Source of the DNA: Plecoglossus altivelis
Taxonomy: Eukaryota; Chordata; Actinopteri; Osmeriformes; Plecoglossidae
Reading direction: 5' to 3'
Length of the DNA stretch: 64,000 bases
Assembly (NCBI GenBank): GCA_036571765.1
Contig: BROE01000020.1
Coordinates: forward strand, 18,265,236 to 18,329,235
The notes beneath the pieces are model-generated. The model was not told where the DNA came from. It was given only the letters and a program-made list of their open reading frames with translations, and made no database searches. The translations under genes were made by a program, and so were the position numbers. Every line of letters starts with the position of its first letter. Positions within the stretch are counted from its first letter, which is position 1. Positions 34,701 through 44,916 of the stretch are shown here, in pieces.

Positions 34701-37700
34701 GGGAAGCCTGGGTATGAAGGGAAACCAGGCAGCCAAGGGTAGGATGGGAACCCAGTAGGGTCTTCAGCACCAGCATATGGGGACCAGCATATTCCCCACT
34801 TGTAGCAGGTGTTGGGGACAAGCCAGGGAACCCAGGGTATGAAGGGAAACCAGGGAGCTCTGGATCAGTAGGGTCTTCAGCACTGGGCTTCTGGGGACCA
34901 GTGGGTTCCTCACTTGTAGCAGTGGTTGGGGGCTGTCCAGGGAAGCCTGGGTATGAAGGGAAACCAGGCAGCCAAGGGTATGATGGGAACCCAGTAGGGT
35001 CTTCAGCACCAGGCATATGGGGACCAGCATATTCCCCGCTTGTAGCAGGTGTTGGGGACAAGCCAGGGAACCCAGGGTATGAAGGGAAACCAGGCAGTTC
35101 AGGGTATGAAGGGAAGGCAGGGAGCTCTGGATCAGTAGGGTCTTCAGCACCAGGCATATGGGGACCAGCATATTCCCCGCTTGTAGCAGGTGTTGGGGAC
35201 AAGCCAGGGAACCCAGGCATTTCAGGGTATGAAGGGAAACCAGGGAGCTCTGGATCAGTAGGGTCTTCAGCACCAGGCATATGGGGACCAGCATATTCCC
35301 CGCTTGTAGCAGGTGTTGGGGACAAGCCAGGGAACCCAGGGTATGAAGGGAACCCAGGCATTTCAGGGTATGAAGGGAAACCAGGGAGCTCTGGATCAGT
35401 AGGGCCTTCAGCACCAGGCATATGGAGACCAGCATATTCCCCGCTTGTAGCAGGTGTTGGGGACAAGCCAGGGAACCCAGGCATTTCAGGGTATGAAGGG
35501 AAACCAGGCAGTTCAGGGTATGAAGGGAACCCAGTAGGGTCTTCAGCACCAGGCATATGGGGACCAGCATATTCCCCACTTGTAGCAGGTGTTGGGGACA
35601 AGCCAGGGAACCCAGGGTATGAAGGGAAACCAGGGAGCTCTGGATCAGTAGGGTCTTCAGCACTGGGCTTCTGGGGACCAGTGGGTTCCTCACTTGAGGC
35701 AGTGGTTGGAGGCTGTCCAGGGAAGCCTGGGTATGAAGGGAAACCAGGCAGCCAAGGGTAGGATGGGAACCCAGTAGGGTCTTCAGCACCAGGCATATGG
35801 GGACCAGCATATTCCCCACTTGTGGCGGGTGTTGGGCAGCCAAGGGTAGGATGGGAACCCAGTAGGGCCTTCAGCACCAGGCATATGGAGACCAGCATAT
35901 TCCCCGCTTGTAGCAGGTGTTGGGGACAAGCCAGGGAACCCAGGGTATGAAGGAAAACCAGTGAGCTCTGGTTCAGTAGGGTCTTCAGCACCAGCATATT
36001 CCCCACTTGTGGCGGGTGTTGGGGACAAGCCAGGGAACCCAGGGTATGAAGGGAAACCAGGGAGCTCTGGATCAGTAGGGTCTTCAGCACCAGCATATTC
36101 CCCACTTGTAGCAGGAGTTGGGGACAAGCCAGGGAACCCAGGCATTTCAGGGAATGAAGGGAAACCAGGCAGCCAAGTGTATGATGGGAACCCAGTAGGG
36201 CCTTCAGCACCAGGCATATGGAGACCAGCATATTCCCCACTTATAGCAGGTGTTGGGGACAAGACAGGGAACCCAGGGTATGAAGGAAAACCAGGGAGCT
36301 CTGGTTCAGTAGGGTCTTCAGCACCAGGCATATGGGGACCAGCATATTCCCCACTTGTAGCAGGTGTTGGGGACAAGCCAGGGAAGCCTGGGTATGAAGG
36401 GAAACCAGGCAGTTCAGGGTATGAAGGGAAGCCAGGGAGCTCTGGATCAGTAGGGTCTTCTGCACCAGGCATATGGGGACCAGTGGGTTCCTCACTTGTA
36501 GCAGTGGTTGGGGACAAGCCAGGGAAGCCTGGGTATGAAGGGAAACCAGGCAGCCAAGGGTATGATGGGAACCCAGTAGGGCCTTCAGCACCAGGCATAT
36601 GGAGACCAGCATATTCCCCACTTATAGCAGGTGTTGGGGACAAGACAGGGAACCCAGGGTATGAAGGAAAACCAGTGAGCTCTGGTTCAGTAGGGTCTTC
36701 AGCACCAGCATATTCCCCACTTGTAGCAGGAGTTGGGGACAAGCCAGGGAACCCAGGCATTTCAGGGAATGAAGGGAAACCAGGCAGCCAAGTGTATGAT
36801 GGGAACCCAGTAGGGTCTTCAGCACCAGGCATTTCAGGGTATGAAGGGAACCCAGTAGATGCTGGATCAGTAGGTTCTTCAGTACCAGCAGATTCTTGTC
36901 TTGTTACAGTTGGTGGGGATGGGCTAGGGAACTGTGGGTATGAAGAGAAACTGGGGACCTTGGGACATGGAGGGATCCCAGGTACATAAGGTTCCCCTGC
37001 CACATGAGAATTCTGAGAGTGTGCAGCATCTTGTGCAGACATTGTAGTCATTATCCAGGAATAATGACCAGGGGCCATTGGTAGAGCAGGAACTGGAGAG
37101 CGTGCTACTACAGTAAACGCAAACACTTGTCCGATTCACATAGCAGGATCAAGATTTAGCTGATACCTATTGAAGGTAAAAGAAGAAAATAGAACACAAA
37201 AGCAAAAAAAAAAACTTTTTTTTTTTTTTTTTTTTTTTTTTACTTAAAAAAAAAAAAAAACCCTTTTTTTTAATATAGGCAAAAATTAATAATATAAAGT
37301 TACTTTACCTCCATAATGACACATGGTTCTTTGTAAGGAATAGTGATCGTCAATCCTCCAGAGTGCATGTGTAATGCCACAGTAGATCCACAAAGTTCTC
37401 CAGACAAAGGTTCCCAGACGTTGGAAGCTAAGTATAATCGTTTACACATTACTTGTTTTTATATGCAAAATTGAAAAGTTCCACCACAATGCTGGTTATC
37501 AAACTAAACAACTAACCCTAGAGATACACTTGAATTCCCTTGAACACCCATTGCTTCAAAATTACCTTTCACTTTGAGTGCATCTGCTGCGATATTACCC
37601 ATGTTTAACACCATGCCATTCATGAAGCAAGAGACAGAAGGAGGAGGTGGTGCAAGAGGACAAGACATTTTCATGGATTCACCCCACAGCTTCAGATGCA

Positions 37701-38489
37701 GCACATGATCCCCACCCTGTTGGAAGGGTGTTTGGATTAAAATTCAATGACTACACAGGGGGACTTCAGGTAGCCATCAGCATTAAGAATTACCTGTTTA
37801 GTAACATGGCAGCCTTGGTAGGGAGCTACAAAAAGCACATCTCTGCGTGACCTTCGCACAGAGAACCCGCACTGAGAAGGCATCTGAGTCAAGGGAATGA
37901 GAGACCCCTCACCTACAAAAAGCAGAACCTCAGATTCAACCACACACACACTTTTAGTAGAAATCCACAGGATTGTCCCATTAATCTCACCATTGTCCAC
38001 CAGAAAATGTGGAGTCTTTACTCCCTTCACCCGTAAGGTCATAGCATCATCAGTGCACCGCACCAAAGGTCCCATGCGTTCGAGTTTGGTATACAACGAC
38101 AGGTGCCGAGCTGAAAAGAACCATAATTACATTCCATAGAAAAGGTAACTAAGGATCATTGTCATTCATGAAAAAAAATTAAAATAGTTAATGTTAAAAC
38201 ATTCCAGCAACTTAAACATGTCAGTATAGTTGTGGGCAATATACTACTCACGATCCAATCTCGCCGTTTGGTTGGACTCTTCATAATTTGAAGCAAAGGC
38301 AAGAGATCCATTTCGATCATTGACCCCAGTAGTGGCTACATACTCTTTTGAGCTATTAAGACTTCCTCTTCTAAACACAACTTCATATTCCCTCGATGCA
38401 GTTTCTTCATTTTGAGAGGAAACTGTTACAAAATTTGCCAAAGTCGCCAAGAACAAGGAACACACTAAGGGATAATTCCAAGACACCAT
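31742..38489 (-). CDS. Paralogue B: secreted ZP-N-like protein with giant proline-rich repeat exon (repeat exon disrupted)
   Basis: Exons 1-4 are intact and in phase on the - strand: 38489-38252, 38110-37794, 37716-37566, 37427-37309. They encode a signal peptide (YPLVCSLFLATLANFVTVSS), CTDDAMTLRVKGVKTPHFLV, CGFSVRRSRRDVLFVAPYQG, GGDHVLHLKLWGESMKMSCP and the half-repeat CGSTVALHMHSGGLTITIPY. The fifth exon, about 37140-31742, is a roughly 5.4 kb tandem array of PTPATSGEYAGPHMPGAEDP plus GFPSYPGFPG-type units, near 35-60 residues per unit. All three frames contain a stop just after the expected acceptor (TGA at 37136-37138 in the repeat frame). Frameshifts occur near 35832 and 34773, and the stop at 31742 replaces a Trp codon of paralogue C. 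Either a pseudogene or a misassembled repeat. Conserved exon structure with A and C supports a real gene family; function is unknown, with an egg coat the best guess. Confidence 0.65.
31922..36860 (-). repeat. Coding minisatellite of paralogue B
   Basis: Tandem units carry blocks such as GGTATGAAGGGAAACCAGG and GGATCAGTAGGGTCTTCAGC (+ strand). Units come in several mosaic combinations: with or without a WLPGFPSYPGFPGQ segment, and with EMPGFPGL or ELPGFPSY segments. Homogeneity between units suggests continuing unequal exchange or collapse in assembly. Confidence 0.9.
37207..37270. repeat. Poly(A)/poly(T) inverted tract
   Basis: About ten A, a run of about 26 T, ACTTA, then about 15 A and a T run, within the last intron of paralogue B. 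It could form a hairpin or be an assembly artefact. Confidence 0.85.
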
Positions 38490-38580
38490 GTTGAAATGTC
38501 TTTCAAAGCCAATTCCACCCCATGCCAACATAGCACACAGGTACATGTTGCACAGCTTTTATCTGCACGTTTCAATTACC

Positions 38581-38608
38581 TGACCAATCAAATTTGAGGT
38601 AGGCCAGT
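38581..38608 (-). promoter_or_regulatory. Shared upstream block and TATA-like box, paralogue B
   Basis: The + strand reads TGACCAATCAAATTTGAGGT then AGGCCAGT, about 95 bases upstream of the ATG. On the - strand a GATAAAAG TATA-like box (+ strand CTTTTATC, 38556-38563) follows about 20 bases nearer the gene, giving a compact CCAAT/TATA promoter. Confidence 0.55.
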
Positions 38609-38806
38609 TGTCTAATTATGTAAACACACCTGATGTGCATTTCAATCACCAATACGGGTATAGGCTGCATTTGTTCTTCCAACTTGGGTGTGTTAATATG
38701 CTTTGTTTGTGCTTGTTGGAATTTGTTGTCTTAAACATAGACACTACTAACTTAGTCTAACTTGTGGAATTTGGTTGCTCATGGTGCTAAAAAGAACACA
38801 ATAGGG

Positions 38807-39076
38807 CCAACCCTTGTGCCTTCAACATTATGGACCTCCCTCTGTCCTAAGGGTTATAAAGGCCCCACCTTCAACCCTGAATCACAACAGGTTAACTACA
38901 TTTTTACCGTGTAGACTTGGGCACTGAAATGTGCAGCCATACTGCACATGAGTCAAATTTACTTTTGTCAGAGTTAAATCAAGCACATACAATCAAAATC
39001 TCATCATATGGGTGCACTTGTGTGCGTTAAACATAGTTTCAGGTCACTCTGGCCCCCGCAGAGAGCACTAGTTTAA
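38807..39076 (-). mobile_element. piggyBac-like miniature element, second copy
   Basis: Its reverse complement matches the element at 7678-7978, for example ATGTGCAGTATGGCTGCACA against ATGTGCAGTATGGCAGCACA, and the CCCTTAGGACAG segment. One end keeps CCCTTGTGCC, the other TTTAAACTAGTGCTCTCTG. It lies upstream of paralogue B. Confidence 0.65.
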
Positions 39077-39787
39077 AGAAGCTTGTCTTGTCCTTGTCTT
39101 TCATTTGATTTTAAACTATGCAATTAAGCATGACACCACCCCAAAGATTTTTTTGGGGTGGTGGTGTTTATGAATGGCCTGTCTTTGAGGCCTTAATCTC
39201 TGCCTGGCCATGTGTTCCAGAATTTCATTCTGATTCCTTCCAATATTGGACTTTTTTCCACGCATACTAAATAGCACACCTGTTAGATGCCCTGACGTAA
39301 TTGGAGGTACTAAACAATTAAAGAAATGCTTTGACATTATTTGGGAATTTTATATTAGACCTGTTCAGTGTAATGCCAAGTGTGTAGATTGACGGTTGGA
39401 ATAACTAATTATTGCACCCCCTACAGTTAGGTTAGAAAAAGGTTTGCATCAATGCAAGTTCAAAATAGAGGGTGAAGACAGCATATTGGACTACATTTTG
39501 GTTTAGTATGGATCTTAGTCTGCACCAGTGACAGTACTTTCCACCAATGACAAGACTATCTACTTGAGAGCCTATGGTGCTTTAATTCCAGGAGTCACAC
39601 AGGGCGAAGAACCATGCCCAATAAGACATTCAGAAACTGCATCTCCTGCTTCTTGACCCTAGGGCAGCCTTCAGGTCAGTGACACCATTGTAGCAGAACT
39701 AGTGAGTCACAATTATAACAGCAGAAGTGCTCAAAGTTTACAAAATGTTTTCCGAACAAGAGACTCAAATACAAGTTTAAAGGATTC
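39077..39787. other. Intergenic stretch without recognised gene
   Basis: Unique AT-rich sequence between paralogues B and C, including an imperfect CACCCCAAAAAAATC/TTTTTTGGGGTG foldback near 39138-39164. No gene is supported. Confidence 0.5.
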
Positions 39788-39793
39788 TTTATT
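39788..39793 (-). terminator. Candidate polyadenylation signal, paralogue C
   Basis: TTTATT on the + strand about 70 bases beyond the stop codon, in the same AGGATTCTTTATT context as in paralogue B. Confidence 0.55.
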
Positions 39794-39861
39794 TAAATGT
39801 TTAAAGTCACTGAACAAACAGAGACAAATGGGTTAAAAAGAGAATCGTTTAGAGTATTTGG

Positions 39862-42800
39862 CTACAAGTTTTTAAGGGCAGGTAGAGGAGGGAGTGTATC
39901 CTTGCTGTGAGGAACAAACCCAGGGATCCTTCTCTGGTCCTCAGGCCTAGTAGTGGTGGTTGACTTAGGGGCAGCTTCTGGAGCTAGTGTGACATTCGAC
40001 TGAAGGGAAGGATTATCCTGGTACATGACATCATACATTTTAAGAGGGGCCACATGCTGACCCCACTTGCGCTTTGGTTTGTAGAGGGCTTTAAGACACC
40101 CTGGAAGTGCAGCAGATGTGGGTGCAAACCCTGTAGTGGCAGTTGTTGGGAGCGGTCCAGGGAACTGAGGATACGCAGGGTATAAAGGAACACCTGGGAA
40201 CCCAGGGTATGAAGGGAACCTAGTCGACTCTGGCCTGGTTAAGTCTGTAGTAGTGGGGTTCTGCGGATCTGAAGGTGCAGGCTTTGTAGTGGTGGTTGGG
40301 AACGGTCTGGGGTACCCAAGGTAAGGAGGGATCCAAGGGTAAGGAGGTTGCTCCAAGTCAGGAAAGGTCAAGTCTGCAGTCTCAGTGGTTGACATCTGGG
40401 GGTCTACAGGTGCAGCTCTTGTAGTGGCAGATGGCGCAGACCTAGGATGTCCTGGAAACTGGGGGTACGCAGGGTAGCGAGGTAGCTCTGACTCAGAACC
40501 AGGAGACTCTGCAGTAGTCGTGGTCGTTCGGATCTGGGGATCAGCAGCTCTTGTAGTGGCAGATGGAGGGGACCTTGGGTACCCTGGAAACTGGGGATAC
40601 GCAGGAAACCCGTGAAACTGGGGGTATGGAGGTGAGCCAGGGGACCCAGGGTATAGAGGCAGCTCTGCTGGCTCAGATCCAGAAGGGTCTGCAGCTGTTG
40701 TGGTGGTTGAAATCTGGGGATCAGCAGCTCTTGTAGTGGCAGATGGAGGGGACCTAGGGTACCCTGGAAACAAGGGGTATGCAGGGAACCCAGGAAACTG
40801 GGGATATGGAGGGGAGCCAGGGGCCCCTGGAAGCTGAGGGTACGGAGGGTAGCCAGGGGGCCCAGAGTATGAAGGCAGCTCCATTGACTCAGAACCTGAA
40901 AGGTCTGCAGTAGTGGGTGCAGCAGTTGGGATCTGGGGATCTACAGCTCTTGTAGTGGTAGGTGGAGGGAACCTTGGGTACCCTGGAAACAGGGGGTATG
41001 CAGGGAACCCAGGAAACTGGGGATACGGAGGGGAGCCGGGGGGCCCTGGGTATGAAGGTAGCTCTGCTGTCCTAGAACCAGAAGGGTCTGCAGTAGTGGG
41101 TGCAGCAGTTGTGGTGGTTGGGATCTGGGGATCTACAGGTCTTGTAGTGGTAGGTGGAGGGAACCCTGGGTACCCTGGAAACAGGGGGTATGCAGGGAAC
41201 TTATGATATGGAGGGGAGCCAGGGGCCCCTGGAAGCTGAGGGTAGCCAGGGGGCCCAGAGTATGAAGGCAGCTCCATTGACTCAGAACCTGAAGGGTCTG
41301 CAGTAGTGGTGGTTGGGATCTGGGGATCTACAGCTGCAGCTCTTGTGGTAGGTGGAGGGAACCTTGGGTACCCTGGAAATAGGGGGTATGCAGGGAACCC
41401 AGGAAACTGGGGATACGGAGGGGAGCCAGGGGCGCTTGGAAGCTGAGGGTAGCCAGGGGGCCCAGAGTATGAAGGCAGCTCCATTGACTCAGAACCNNNN
41501 NNNNNNNNNNNNNNNNNNNNNNNNNNNNNNNNNNNNNNNNNNNNNNNNNNNNNNNNNNNNNNNNNNNNNNNNNNNNNNNNNNNNNNNNNNNNNNNNNNNN
41601 NNNNNNNNNNNNNNNNNNNNNNNNNNNNNNNNNNNNNNNNNNNNNNNNNNNNNNNNNNNNNNNNNNNNNNNNNNNNNNNNNNNNNNNNNNNNNNNNNNNN
41701 NNNNNNNNNNNNNNNNNNNNNNNNNNNNNNNNNNNNNNNNNNNNNNNNNNNNNNNNNNNNNNNNNNNNNNNNNNNNNNNNNNNNNNNNNNNNNNNNNNNN
41801 NNNNNNNNNNNNNNNNNNNNNNNNNNNNNNNNNNNNNNNNNNNNNNNNNNNNNNNNNNNNNNNNNNNNNNNNNNNNNNNNNNNNNNNNNNNNNNNNNNNN
41901 NNNNNNNNNNNNNNNNNNNNNNNNNNNNNNNNNNNNNNNNNNNNNNNNNNACCCTGGAAACATGGGATATGCAGGGAACTGGGGATATGGAGGTGAGCCA
42001 GGGGCCCCTGGAAGCCGAGGGTACGGAGGGTAGCCAGGGGGCCCAGAGTATGAAGGCAGCTCCATTGACTCAGAACCAGAAGGGTCTGCAGTAGCGGGTG
42101 CAGCAGTTGTGGTGGTTGGGATCGGGGGATCGACGGGTGCAGCTCTTGTAGTGGGAGATGGAAGAGACCCAAGGTGTCCTGAGGGGGGGTATGCAGGGTA
42201 GCCAGGGTACCCTGGAAACTGAGGGTACGCAGGGAAGCCTGGAAACTGGGGGAACCTGCTGGCTGCAGTGGTTGGTGCAGCAGTTGTGGTTGGTATCCAG
42301 GGCTCCACAGCGGCCGTTGGCAGAGGGGCATTTTGAGCGGATGGGCAGGATACTGCAAACTCTTGTTCATTTACCAGTAGGACAAGGACGTACTCGTCAT
42401 CCTATTAAAAAGGGAGCGGTTAGATACAACATGGCATTTTGATTTGTGACCAAAACATTGACCTGTTGATCTAACCTCTATCATGACGCAGGGCTCTTTG
42501 TAAGGAGCACTGATCACCAATCCTCTAGAGTGCGACTGTGACGCCACAGTAAATCCACAAAAGTCTCCAGATGACAGCAGGGGCTCCCATAAGTTAAAGA
42601 CTAAAAAAATAATTGGTAGACATCAATTGTTCAAAAATGGAACGATGCATTAGCGCTAGACAGTCATGCTTGAATTCCCTTGAGCCATTAACATCCACCG
42701 CTTCAAAATTACCTTTCACTTTGAGTGCATCTGCTGCAATATTACCCATGTTTAACACCATGCCATTCATGAAACAGGAGACAGAAGGAGGAGGTGGTGC

Positions 42801-43593
42801 AAGAGGACAAGACATTTTCATGGATTCACCCCACAGCTTCAGATGCAGCACATGATCCCCACCCTGTTGGAAGGGTGTTTGGATTAAAATTCAATGACTA
42901 CACAGGGGGACTTCAGGTAGCCATCAGCGTCAAGAATTACCTGTTTAGTAACATGGCAGCCTTGGTAGGGAGCTACAAAAAGCACATCTCTGCGTGACCT
43001 TCGCACAGAGAAACCGCACTGAGAAGGCATCTGAGTCAAGGGAATGAGAGACCCCTCACCTACAAAAAGCAGAACCTCAGATTCAACCACACACACACAC
43101 TTTTAGTCTTTACTCCCTTCACCCGTAAGGTCATAGCATCATCAGTGCACTGCACCAAAGGTCCCATGCGTTTTAGTTTGGCATACATCAACAGGTGCCG
43201 AGCTGGGGGAAAGGACACAAGGTTGTATTCCGAAGTTAGTTAAAATTAAAAAAAATAAATGGTTAATTTGACGGATAACTAAAACATTTGTAAAATTGTT
43301 GTAATCGACTACTCACGATTAAATTTCGCCGTTTGGTTAGACTCTTTATAATCTGAATCAAAGGCAAGAGATCCGTGTCGAGCAATGACACCAGTAGTGG
43401 CTCCATACTCTTCTGCGTCACCGAGACCTTCTCTTCTAAACGCGATCTTGTATTTGCTCGGATCGGTTTCTTCAAAGTTTTGATTAAATACATTGGTATC
43501 TCTTAAACTTCCAAATGTTGGCCTGACTGCGAAAACATAGGCGATAGTCGCCAGGAACAAAGAGCACACTTCTGGACCGCTCGAAGACACCAT
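39862..43593 (-). CDS. Paralogue C: secreted ZP-N-like, proline-rich repeat protein (exon 2 shortened and frameshifted; contains N gap)
   Basis: Exons (- strand): 43593-43317, 43202-42941, 42863-42713, 42600-42476, 42401-39862. The protein starts MVSSSGPEVCSLFLATIAYV (signal peptide). Exon 3 encodes GGDHVLHLKLWGESMKMSCP; exon 4 CGFTVASQSHSRGLVISAPY; exon 5 opens DDEYVLVLLVNEQEFAVSCP. It continues into repeats such as GSESMELPSYSGPPGYPQLP, PGFPAYPLFPGYPRFPP and VDPQIPTTTTA. Exon 2 is 55 bases shorter than in paralogue B: a 57-base loss plus one extra CA unit in a short CA run, which shifts the frame into a TAG. The C-terminus KMYDVMYQD is open here and recognisable but out of frame in A and B. 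The exon 5 size is uncertain because of the gap at 41497-41950. Function unknown; an egg-coat role is inferred. Confidence 0.65.
39990..42300 (-). repeat. Coding proline-rich minisatellite of paralogue C
   Basis: Tandem units of about 60-70 codons carry SGPPGYPQLPGAPGSPPYPQ and FPAYPLFPGYPRFPP followed by a Thr-rich stretch. The unit sequence differs entirely from that of paralogue B. The N gap falls inside it. Confidence 0.85.
41497..41950. other. Assembly gap (454 N)
   Basis: Run of undetermined bases in the repeat exon of paralogue C; frame cannot be followed across it. Confidence 1.
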
Positions 43594-43674
43594 GTTGAAG
43601 TGAATTTTACCGCCAATTCCACATAGCCCCAATGCACCCTTTTCGCACCTTTAAACTACTCGCTCCAATTATAC

Positions 43675-43702
43675 AACCAATCACATTCGATGTAGGCCAG
43701 TA
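43675..43702 (-). promoter_or_regulatory. Shared upstream block, paralogue C
   Basis: The + strand reads ACCAATCACATTCGATGTAG followed by GCCAGT, about 85 bases upstream of the ATG, matching the blocks of A and B. CTTTTAAAC at 43649-43657 is a TATA-like site on the - strand. Confidence 0.55.
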
Positions 43703-44662
43703 TGTTAATGTAGCATGAACACTCCTGACGTTCATTTCAATCACCGATATTTAAATGCGCTGCATTCGTTCTAGTGAACTATAGGTTTCTGTTTAATGGA
43801 TTTGTTATTAGGTTGTTTTTTTTTAAATAAAGGCTACGTCTTCTGTCAAAAACTCTAGTTTTCGTAAAAGAACAAATTCCAATCTGACTTCAGCTGAATT
43901 GCTTGTGAGATTGCTTGCGTTTTTCTGTGGGCCACACATTGCTTGAAACATATTTAGGCTGCCACTTCAGACTACAAATTTATAGCTCGGGAATTTGTAG
44001 GCTTATGATTGACATCAGGATATCACAAGATAAAAAATAACGTTTTTTTGTTGTTTCTATTAGAAAAAAATAGATTAGCACTGTACTTTTCTATGTCGTT
44101 GCCAATTCGTGATAATCTCATGCCATTTTAAAAACATTCAGCAAGTATCCAACGATGAATATGGGAAACGCATGCAATTATTTGAGTTAATTATACAGCA
44201 TTAGCTGTTGGTCTATCAAAGCAAAAGTGTATTTGTACAGTACAATAGCCTATAGGTTTATGTTCTAGTCGCACATTTCGAGTATATCCCATAACTGGTA
44301 GTTGGACACATTAACATTCAATTATTGATTAATCACAGGGTTGTCAAGACTCAATTATTCGCCGTGATCAATTTATGGACGAGGCGCAGACATAATGACA
44401 TGATGGTTGTCTTGAGTTATACAGAATAAAAACGCAATCAGAAAACATTACCAAGAGCCAAATATTTATGTCTACAATGATGGATATAGCGGAAACATTG
44501 ACGTGTAATTGACGCCATTTCTAAACTATCAATTGAGACGACAAAACTTATCGATTAATACAGTAACGGTTACATTATTTTAGGAAATTAATCTATTCAT
44601 GATTAATATATAGTCTACAAGATACAAAACACTTTCCATACATCTTGTGTGTTCCTTGATAG
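43703..44662. other. AT-rich intergenic stretch
   Basis: Unique, strongly AT-rich sequence between the paralogue C promoter and the end of the PRRT3-like gene. I see no gene or RNA in it. Confidence 0.5.
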
Positions 44663-44668
44663 TTTATT
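44663..44668 (-). terminator. Candidate polyadenylation signal, PRRT3-like gene
   Basis: TTTATT on the + strand, about 250 bases past the stop codon. Confidence 0.45.
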
Positions 44669-44916
44669 ACCTTGTTAATATTATTATACATTAAAAGTAA
44701 ACATCAGTTTAGGAAACCTTTACAAACCAAAGCAACTTTTCATGTTTTTGTAGTAGTTGGCTACCATGCGAATTCAAAAAGAACAAAAATACAGGACTTC
44801 AGTCAAAAGCAATCAAGAACTGTTGAGTAGTGCTGCTTCTCCCAGGTACGCTGTGGAGTCTAGCCACAACTGCTGACTGTAAAAAGAGGTATGGCTTTGT
44901 TTAAAGCTTCCACGGC

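Noticed and set aside
32854..36240. Very long - strand frame rich in SLVSLHTLGSLACPQ
   Set aside because: It is the +1/+2 reading of the paralogue B repeat, stitched to the true frame by the indels near 35832 and 34773; it is not a separate protein.
33171..36989. Long + strand open frames reading like collagen (GNPGYEGKPG, GDKPGNPG)
   Set aside because: They are the antisense of the paralogue B repeat. Pro codons (CCN) reverse to NGG and the repeat lacks stops, so a Gly-rich mirror frame appears. No splice context or start supports a collagen gene. The same holds for 26284-26937 and 40913-41206.
39862..43593. Enamel-type P/Q-rich SCPP identity for the proline-rich array
   Set aside because: SCPP genes have many small exons and phosphorylated SxE motifs. 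These genes have cysteine modules and one giant repeat exon.
25689..43593. Choriogenin/ZP1-like egg-coat identity
   Set aside because: Choriogenins place Pro/Gln repeats before a trefoil and a full ZP domain. Here the repeats follow a ZP-N-like part and no trefoil or ZP-C is seen, so only a ZP-N-like label is used.
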